Below, in pieces: positions 57,300-64,000 of a DNA stretch of 64,000 bases (position 1 is its first letter; each line of letters opens with the position of its first letter). Source of the DNA: Climacteris rufus (Eukaryota; Chordata; Aves; Passeriformes; Climacteridae); assembly GCA_013398175.1 (NCBI GenBank), contig VZRZ01008717.1:1389190-1453189 (forward strand). Direction: 5' to 3'. A program made the position numbers and the translations under genes. The notes below the pieces were generated by a model, which saw only the letters and a list, made by a program, of their open reading frames with translations, made no database searches and was not told the origin of the DNA.

Positions 57300-57690
57300 T
57301 GCTTCCCATCCAACCACCTCCATCCCATTGCCCATTCCTCCCGCAGTCCACCTGCCTCCTATTGTTCATTCCTCCAGGTCAAACTCCTCAATTCCGTTGC
57401 CTATTCTGACACCACAACCACTTCCATCCATCCATCCATCCATCCATCCATCCATCCCAGAGCAATCAACCCCAGCCTTTTGCCCATCCCTCCAACTCAA
57501 ACACATCCATCCCTCCCACTTAACCACTCCCCTTCCATTGCCCATTCCCCCTGCTAAACCACCTCTATCCCATTTCCCATCCCTCCTGGTAAATCACTTT
57601 CATCCCATTGCCCATCCTTCCCACCCAACCACCTCCATCCCACTGCCCATCCCTCCCATCCAACCACCTCCATCCCAAGGCCCATTTTTC
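57300..57690. repeat. About 36-bp minisatellite with embedded (TCCA)n
   Basis: The unit, roughly CCATCCCATTGCCCATCC followed by CTCCCATCCAACCACCTC, occurs about nine times with variation (anchors near 57327, 57362, 57398, 57478, 57536, 57571, 57605, 57641, 57677). It is interrupted at 57423-57458 by eight to nine TCCA units. The 36-bp period is 12 codons, which explains long open frames of HPTTSIPLPIP type on the plus strand. These are not taken as a gene. Confidence 0.92.
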
Positions 57691-58844
57691 CCACACCTGG
57701 TGCTTCCCACAGAGGCCACCAAGTCTCCCTTCCCAATCCCACCTCTTGGGGAGCACAGGAGAGGAGCACCAGGGGGACGTGGTGCCAGATGTGTCCAGCT
57801 GTTGCACAACTGGGCTCACACATCTTTAACCACCCCCCCAAACTTTGCAGCTGAGCATTTGTGATGGGAGACAAAGAAGCCAGGGCTGGGTTTTCGCAGC
57901 CTTCCCAGGACCTCCACACCTGCCTTCCAGCACCGATGGCTCCATGAATATTTCATCCCTGACCTTGTGGCTTTGGCAGCATTTTGCTTGGTTTTCATGA
58001 CAGTTTTTTTCACTCCTCCTCTGCCGTCTGTCCGGTGCCTCCTCGTCCTGCACTAACGACCCATCCCAGGAGACCCTCGGGACCCCCACGCTGGTTCCTG
58101 AAATATTTATGGAGATGGAACCCCTGACCAGGGAGGCAACTTTGTAGTGGCAGTGTGAGCACGGCCCCTGCACATGGAGTGATGGAGGATCCTTCCCCCC
58201 TCTCCTTTCCCAGCCTGTCCCAGAACAGGGAACATGAAGAGCCACCTGCAGTAAGAACATTTTTGGGGATAGCAGTAACTGAGATCCTAATTGTGATTAA
58301 AAATGAGCTCCTGAGTGTCTCCTCTCTGTCCTTGCAGTGAGACAAGAGGAGGGGAAGGAAGAAATAAGCAGAAAAGCCTTTATTTTAGGGAATATGGAAA
58401 ATCAGAAGGAAAAGTATTTTAGTTTTGGTTTATTCCCTCTTTTTCCTAGGGGTAATGCCCCAGGAAGGCTTTGCTTTTGAGGGAGAACCTCTGCAGTCAC
58501 CACACTCTCCAGGGAGGGAGGACCTCATTCAGGTCACATGGAGCCTTTTTTTTCCTCTGTGGTCATGGCTTGTGTCTCTTTTCCCAAATTCCATAATTTC
58601 TGCTGTGCTCTGGAGCCTCCGTGCATCGTCACCTACCCAAAAATGAGCTGTGCCCAGCCTGGTCCTTCCCCTCCCACTATCCCACAAGGATTTCTTACAG
58701 GAAACCAAAGCAGGACTGGAGAAGGAAAAAAATTCTCTCTGTCCCTTTCCCAGAACAAGCAGAGGGGACAAATCCCAGCTCCATGACTTCCCACCCCTCT
58801 GGGCAGCTGGAGAACATCGACCCACCTGGGCAACACATCAGTTC
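57691..58844. other. Unique non-coding sequence
   Basis: No gene or TE recognised. Confidence 0.45.
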
Positions 58845-58965
58845 CTTAAAACTTAATCAGCAGCTGATTAATTTTTCACAAGGACAAACAGGCCAGGTAG
58901 ACGGGGTCAATCTTTTATTCATGAGCAGCGGGGAAGGGAAGGCTGTGGGCGGAGAGATCCAGGCT
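58845..58965. promoter_or_regulatory. Small candidate conserved block
   Basis: CTTAATCAGCAGCTGATTAA is an imperfect palindrome: TTAATCAGC and GCTGATTAA are exact inverses around a central AGCA overlap. Then come TAGACGGGGTCAATC and TTTATTCATGAGCAGCGGGG. Two inverted TAATC cores 11 bases apart suggest a paired homeodomain site. Confidence 0.38.
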
Positions 58966-59038
58966 CAGTCAGGTCGTGGATGTCTCCCAGAGAAGTTCCT
59001 ATGGCCAAGAACTCCATGGTGCCAGCTCAAGGGATGAG
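58966..59038. other. Unique spacer
   Basis: Short unique stretch with no recognised feature before the tandem duplication. Confidence 0.3.
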
Positions 59039-59646
59039 GCAGCAGGAAAACCCCAGGGAAGCAATGTGGAGTGAGATTATCCCAGGGCTGGGGTGCACTG
59101 GCAAGGCTTCTGCCAGCTCAGGAAGAAACACAAAGCTCCAAATCTGGGCTAAAGCTGAGCCTAAAATTTGCCTGAATTTTCATAGGGATTGGTTTGGGAT
59201 CATTTTGAGGCTTGGTGGGGAATGTGGTCACAGATGCTCCCAGCACCTCGCCCACTCCACTGTGTCCACAACAGGGAGCCCGTGGTTTTGGCCACTTTCT
59301 TGGAAGACCATCCCTTAAATCCAAACCCTGCTCTCAGACAGCAGGAAAACCCCAGGGAAGCAAGGTGGAGTGAGATGATCCCAGGGCCAGGGTGCACTGG
59401 CAAAACTTCTGCCGTCTTAGGAAAAAACCCAACCCAAAGCTCCACATTTTGGCTAAGGCCAAGCCTAAAATTTGCCTGAATTTTCATGGGGATCAGTTTT
59501 GGATCATTTTGAGGCTTGGTGGGGAATGTGGTCACAGATGCTCCCAGCACCTTGTCCACTCCATTGTGTCCATGTCCACATCAGGAAGCCCATGGTTTTG
59601 GCCACTTTTTTGGAAGACCATCCATTAAATCCAAACCCTGCTCTGA
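59039..59646. repeat. About 300-bp tandem duplication
   Basis: Copy 1 is about 59039-59337 and copy 2 about 59338-59646. Both open GCAGGAAAACCCCAGGGAAGC and close CTTAAATCCAAACCCTGCTCT / ATTAAATCCAAACCCTGCTCT. About nine bases in ten agree by eye. Small insertions in copy 2 move the offset from 299 to 310. The unit is not CR1 and I do not recognise it. Confidence 0.95.
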
Positions 59647-59809
59647 ATCGAGCATAACGGACCAGGAGCATATCCTGACCTTCCTGCAAGGCAAAAAACA
59701 CCTCCTCCTGCATCCTTGCCTTGGAACAGCCCCTAAATCCCATTTCCAACCCATTCCCAAGCTCATTTTGCATCCAAAGCCCAGGCAGGGCAGGAATCAC
59801 GTGCTGCTC

Positions 59810-60265
59810 CTACCTGGCTCACATGTAACAGCCGTGAGTCCCTCGTTAATAACGTGTTTAATTAAACACAGCCCGGCCACAAAGCCTGGCCTGACATTTA
59901 ACTGGCACCTGAGAAGATGCTAACGAGAAAGACGTTAATTATCCAGCTTATTAGATGTCCACATTATTAACATAACCCTGACGGAATTAACTTGATACAA
60001 ACTATCCCACAAATATTAATTGCCTCAAACTTCCTCGTAACTCGGAGGTATTAATAAGGCAGTAATTATGTATGGATTGGATAGCTGGAAGTTAATGACG
60101 TGGCAATTTGATTTGTCTCCGAGAAACGCGATAAACCCAAGGAAGTGTTCTCCGAACAATCAATGGATATTTAATTAACGGACAGAACCTGTCGGCATAA
60201 ATCGGAATTAAATGCCCGCGACGTCTCATCCTCAGTGTTATGACAAAGGTTCCTGGGATGTGTCG
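59810..60265. promoter_or_regulatory. Strong candidate conserved enhancer, homeodomain-motif dense
   Basis: About 450 bases of AT-rich yet CpG-rich sequence with no repeat content. It contains a 16-bp perfect palindrome GTGTTTAATTAAACAC (59854-59869). TAATTA cores occur at 59936, 60063 and 60172, and ATTAAT/TTAATAA words at 59963-59970, 60014 and 60050. There are CRE-like ACGTG/GACGT words at 60098 and 60219, GCATAAATCGG near 60195, and more than 15 CpGs. Such AT-rich blocks keep CpGs only under constraint in most vertebrate genomes. Frames across it are short. This is the best regulatory candidate in the window; conservation itself is not demonstrated. Confidence 0.6.
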
Positions 60266-60346
60266 GCATGGAAGGGGTCTCTCCAGTGCTGACAGCATCT
60301 CCAGTCTCCACCCATCCAATGCATGAGGACATGGATGTGTTCCTCA

Positions 60347-60510
60347 TAAAATCATGGAATGGTTTGGGTTGGGATGAACCTTAGAGACCATCTCGTTCCA
60401 ACCACCATGCCATGGGCAGGGACACCTTCCACCATCCCAGGTTGCTACAACCTGGCCTTGGACACTTCCAGGGATGGGGAATCCACAGCCTTTCTGGGAA
60501 ATCTCTTCAT
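60347..60510 (-). mobile_element. CR1 3'-end fragment
   Basis: AAATCATGGAATGGTTTGGG, then GCCATGGGCAGGGACACC, then CACTTCCAGGGATGGGG. It lacks the AAGCCCCATCC segment found in neighbours. Confidence 0.92.
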
Positions 60511-60687
60511 CTTCTTCCTTCCTGGTCCAAGGAGTCCTTGGGCTGCACAGTTGATGAGAGAGGAATGTTCCCATCCCCCTCTGCTGTTTATCCTCACTCT
60601 CACCTCCATCCCAAGCCCAGATCCACAAACACCTCTCCACCAGGTGCCCTTCACTTGGGAAAAAGGTTAAAAACTCAAAGATCTAAG
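60511..60687. other. Spacer between inverted CR1 copies
   Basis: Unique; no feature recognised. Confidence 0.35.
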
Positions 60688-60940
60688 GTTTGCCACTGCC
60701 AGAGGTCAGGGTTCGATGGGATGTTGGGAAGGAATTCTTCCCTGGGAGGGTGGTGAGGCCTTGGAACAGGTTACCCATAGAAACTCTGGCTGCCCCATCC
60801 CTGGAAGTGTCCAAGGCCAGGTTGGGTGGGGCTTGGAGAAACCTGGGATAGTGGAGGGTGTCCCTGCCCATAGCAGGGTTTGGAATTAAATGATCTTTAA
60901 GTTCCCTCCCAATCCAAACCCTTCCAGGGTTCTATGCCCA
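60688..60940 (+). mobile_element. CR1 3' fragment, inverted to its neighbour
   Basis: CACTGCCAGAGGTCAGGG, then GATGTTGGGAAGGAATTC, then GTGTCCAAGGCCAGGTTGG, ending CTTCCAGGGTTCTATG. With 60347-60510 it forms an inverted repeat with a loop of under 200 bases. Confidence 0.93.
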
Positions 60941-61329
60941 TGTTCTTCCTTTTGATCCACACACACCATGGCCACAGTGAAAACTCCAAACAACCTCCAT
61001 CCCCCAAAACTGTCCTGACACCGACAGACCTTTCCTTCCATCCAGCTGATGGAAGTGGTTGTCCTCTCTCCCCTGTTGTGTTGCACCTTCATCGGGATGG
61101 GCTTCACACCTCTGGAAGTGGGCCCTGATCCCATGGTGAGGAAGATCCAGCACCATCATCTCCATAAATTTCAGCTCCTCCAGTGATCAGACAGGATGAG
61201 CCCCACATCCTGTGGGGATGCAGGATTCCCTGCTCCTGTGGGGAGCAGGGAATGAGCCAGTACTTTGGCACAGCCCGCCTAGCAGCGCATTCCCTTCGCA
61301 TTCCCAGCCTCCTTCCCCCCTTCTTCCAA
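60941..61329. other. Unique non-coding sequence
   Basis: No feature recognised. A local inverted repeat around CCTGTGGGGATGCAGG / CCTGTGGGGAGCAGGG (61208-61251) is actually a short direct repeat. Confidence 0.4.
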
Positions 61330-61480
61330 CTTCTCTTCCCTTCCCTTTATGTAAATGGAAAATAACAATTAGTTTATTTTTGCTCGTGCAAATTACAGTT
61401 CCCAGGGAGCCGCCAGCTGCCAGGGCTGTGCTGGAGCTCTGCTCCAGCCTCGGCCTTTTCCATGAATAAATAACCTGGTG
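61330..61480. promoter_or_regulatory. Candidate conserved non-coding block
   Basis: ATGTAAAT at 61349 (one base from the POU octamer ATGCAAAT), AATAACAATTAG, TTTTTGCTCGTGCAAATTAC (second octamer-like GTGCAAAT) and GGGAGCCGCCAGC. It looks like a small POU/homeodomain-type enhancer core; conservation is untested. Confidence 0.4.
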
Positions 61481-61548
61481 GGGGTGGGAAGATGCTCCCT
61501 CTGCTTTCCTTCCACTCTCAAACGTGGAAAAGGAGGACTGGAGCAGGT

Positions 61549-61745
61549 ATTTTAAAAATATATTTATATATTTATATATTTTATCTATACGTTTTATTTA
61601 TATATTTTAATATAAATATATAAATATATTTTAATCATATATTTACACATTTATATATTTACACATTTATATATTTTATATTTATACTATATATATAGTG
61701 TATATATATGTGTGTGTATATATCTATATAATTTATATATTTGGA
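61549..61745. repeat. AT-rich (TATATTTA)n tract with short (TG)n core
   Basis: TATTTATATATTT units repeat imperfectly for about 200 bases. Near 61695-61725 they pass into TATATATATGTGTGTGTATAT, an alternating purine-pyrimidine run able to form cruciform or Z-DNA. Confidence 0.92.
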
Positions 61746-62229
61746 TTTTATGGTGTGGGTGATAAAACACTGAGCTGATGACTTCACTGGGAGCATGGCA
61801 AGCTGGGATATGGAGTTGTGGGGATGGTGTGGGGAGCAAGGGGATTCCCAGGAACTGGGGACAGTGACTCCAAGGAAAGCTGCACTGCCAGGACAGCTGG
61901 GATAGCAAAGGGCGTTGGTTGGTGGGATTTGATCACTATCACTGTCCTGGAATGTTTCCCACTTGGCAGTGCAGTTGTTTTCCCTGTACACATGGAAGTG
62001 CATCCTGCAGCCCACTGCTTGCATCCTATATCCCACCTCCCATTTCCCACCACCTGCACACACACAGGCAGTGATGGGTAGGAGCTGGAATTGCTGGGAA
62101 TTGCCAGTTTCGCATCCTTGATGGAGCTTATCTGGTCAGGGAAGGGTGGGCTGCACAGTGCTGGGCTCCTTCTTGCTCCTCATGCCTGATCCAGAGCTTT
62201 CCCTTTCCCTTATTTCCCAAATATCCTAT
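61746..62229. other. Unique non-coding sequence
   Basis: No feature recognised. Confidence 0.4.
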
Positions 62230-62755
62230 TTGTCATGTCCTTTATCCCACACCCTGCATCCCACAGCCAGTGTTCTCTGTCCTTGCATCCTGCACCCTAC
62301 ATCCCACCATCTGTGTCTCAAATCCAGTGTCTTGTATCCTTTCATCCCACCTCCTGTATCCAGCATCCTGTATCCTTGCACCTGACATCCCACCTCCTGC
62401 ATCCTGTATCCCACTTCCTGCATCCCAGACCGTGAATCCCACTTCCTGCATCCCACACCCAGTGTCCTGTATCCCTGCATCCCAGATCCTGCATCTCACC
62501 TGCTCCATCCTGCATCGTAACACGTTCATTCCACATCTGCTGTCCCATATCTGTGCATCCTGCATCCCACACCCAGTGTCCTGTATCCCTGCATCCCAGA
62601 TCCTGCATCTCACCTGCTCCATCCTGCATCGTAACACGTTCATTCCACATCTGCTGTCCCATATCTGTGCATCCTGCATCCCACATCCTGTATCCCGTAT
62701 CCCACCTCCTGCATCCCATGCCCATACCCTGCATCTGACTACCTGCATCCCAATT
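62230..62755. repeat. CATCCCACCTCCTGTATC-type minisatellite with exact 114-bp duplication
   Basis: Short units of 12-16 bases built from CATCCTG, TATCCCAC and CTCC repeat throughout. Inside, 62461-62574 is repeated at 62575-62688 with no mismatch for about 110 bases. The match extends about 16 bases upstream of each copy, implying a recent event. Because 114 is 38 codons, both strands stay open for 168-180 codons. Confidence 0.94.
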
Positions 62756-63224
62756 CAAACAGCAGCAGCAGCAGTGATGCAAACCCACCCAAAACCAAGG
62801 AATTTGGGATAAAATCCCAGTTGTGATCCTGTTCATGCTATGCAGGAAGGTTTCCCATGTCCTGGATTTTGGGAAGGACCTCATTTCCCACTGAGTTTAG
62901 AGATGGTATTGGTGCAACAGGGATGTGTTGGCTGTGGAAAGGCAGAGAGCTGGAAAAAATTCCAGCATTTGGGACGAGCCCTGCAAGTGCCAAAGCAGGG
63001 AGCCCATGGCAGAGCTCTGTTCCAGCAAGGTGTTAAATGTAGATAAATGTATTTTTTATAAATATATTTTTATTTAAGGTGAGCGGAGCAATGTTTGGCT
63101 TCCCAACATGTGAGAATATTGAGGAGGCAGCCAGGCACGGAGCATGGAAAGGAGAGAATGTGCAGAAACCCAACTCTGGCCAAGCCAGAATCTAAAGATC
63201 CACTCGAGCCAAAAAATCCCAGCT
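62756..63224. other. Unique non-coding sequence
   Basis: (CAG)5 at about 62761-62775, TTTTTATAAATATATTTTTATTT near 63050. No gene recognised. Confidence 0.45.
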
Positions 63225-63560
63225 CCAAGCCGAGCCCAGGCGCTGCTCGCAGCAGCTCAGCCTCGAGCTCAGAGCCAAATCCAAGATTTTATTTTGCTCA
63301 GGATTAATTTAGCTGACATTGGAATTAACTCCTGCTTTTTAAGTGACCATCACCCCAAATTCCTCGATGCCCAGCAGCCCACCCCACTCCCACCCCGGGA
63401 TTTAACCCCAGGACCGGAGTTCTCACCTTACGGAGATGTCGGGATTTGTGCGGAACACGACGGAGTGGTCTGGGGACAAACCTGGTGTGAGCATCGATAA
63501 CTGAGGTGGAAGGAGCGAGGGACACTTTGGTGATGCCGCATTGATCAGCTCCTGGTGGTT
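63225..63560. promoter_or_regulatory. Candidate conserved non-coding block
   Basis: AAGCCGAGCCCAGGCGCTGCTCGCAG, then CAGGATTAATTTAGCTGAC, then CCCCGGGATTTAACC, then TTACGGAGATGTCGGG and GCGGAACACGACGGAG. TAAT cores and retained CpGs occur together. The antisense frame across it (63325-63927) has 200 codons but no recognisable domain. Confidence 0.35.
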
Positions 63561-64000
63561 TTCCTCCCGTTTCCAGCGATCCCGGTAATTCCTGCTTGGG
63601 AGCACCTGGCACCAGTTCAAGAGGGCTCTGCCAGGGGCTGTGACCAATTCCAAGCATCCATGGATGAGGTGCTCCGCAGCTGTGCTGTGTTTGGGGGTGA
63701 GCATCCCCCAAAATCACCCCTCTGCCCCATGGAAAACCTATGAGCTGGGAAGCTGGAGGAATTCCAGCTGTTTTCCAGCCCAGCAATGCCCATGGGACTT
63801 TCAAAGGACAAGTAAAGTTTGGAAAGGGGTTTAAGGAGCTCTGGAGGAGGGTGGCACAGAGGATACCCCCAGGGTTTGTCCCTGTGCCCCCAATTCCACG
63901 TGCCAGTGAGCCCTGGGAGCATCCCATGGGGTTGGGATGCTGCTTGCACCCCGGGAAAAGGCTGCAGGTCAGGATGGAGATGAGGATTCAGGAGATGCCC
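63561..64000. other. Unique non-coding sequence to window end
   Basis: No feature recognised beyond the tail of the 200-codon antisense frame, which I do not accept as a gene. Confidence 0.4.

Noticed and set aside
57154..57864. Proline/histidine-rich plus-strand frames of 135 and 178 codons
   Set aside because: They arise from the 36-bp and TCCA repeats.
62242..62812. Open frames of 168 codons (minus) and 180 codons (plus) made of repeated CRMEQVRCRIWDAG- and HPVSCIPASQ-type peptides
   Set aside because: They are the two strands of a CATCC minisatellite whose exact 114-bp unit is a multiple of three.
63325..63927. Minus-strand open frame of 200 codons, the longest in the window
   Set aside because: No recognisable domain, composition typical of random GC-rich sequence, and two plus-strand frames of 62-64 codons overlap it. 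No splice or promoter context supports it.
1..64000. CRISPR arrays, operons, prokaryotic mobile elements, tRNA or rRNA genes
   Set aside because: The tandem repeats have no regular spacers. Cloverleaf-like or rRNA sequence was not recognised on either strand. The genome is plainly vertebrate.

Overview
The window is nuclear, non-coding vertebrate DNA, most probably from a bird and most likely a songbird. The evidence is about 36 fragments of CR1, the dominant LINE of birds and other sauropsids. Many of them still end in the ATTCCATGATTCTATG-type tail typical of avian CR1. I also see one short solo retroviral LTR, vertebrate-type CpG depletion with local CpG-rich exceptions, and two short N gaps from draft assembly. 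There is no bacterial gene organisation. I recognise no protein-coding exon, tRNA, rRNA or other RNA gene. The open frames that exist are antisense CR1, tandem repeats or chance.

CR1 fragments occupy about 15% of the window by my hand boundaries, with 18 on each strand. Most are 50-550 bp, 5'-truncated copies of the 3' part of ORF2 plus the 3' UTR. The exception is 1137-2270, which reaches the reverse-transcriptase core. At least five tail types are present, so insertions come from several periods. One CR1 (37271-37915) is split by a solo LTR with a short target-site duplication.

Layout. 1-9 kb: old CR1 copies, a conserved-looking block near 6 kb, and an assembly gap at 8308-8369. 9-20 kb: mostly unique AT-rich sequence, candidate regulatory blocks near 13.0 and 19.0 kb, a triplet microsatellite at 14.9 kb, several CR1s. 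20-30 kb: small tandem duplications, a block with three TAATCC motifs at 21.6 kb, a second gap at 23124-23167, and a 104-bp minisatellite that begins in a CR1 tail (29.4 kb). 30-47 kb: the densest CR1 region, the solo LTR (37.4 kb), and a candidate regulatory block at 40.5 kb. 47-57 kb: a CpG island at 48.0-48.5 kb and further conserved-looking blocks. 57-64 kb: three tandem-repeat arrays, and at 59.8-60.3 kb the strongest regulatory candidate, packed with TAATTA motifs and retained CpGs.

Taken together, many spaced homeodomain-motif blocks with no visible exon suggest a large intron or intergenic desert next to a developmental regulatory gene. That is an inference from composition and motifs only; no alignment was available. 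I did not find a clearly new biological system. The best leads are the block at 59.8-60.3 kb, the exon-less CpG island at 48 kb, and the repeats formed out of CR1 sequence.
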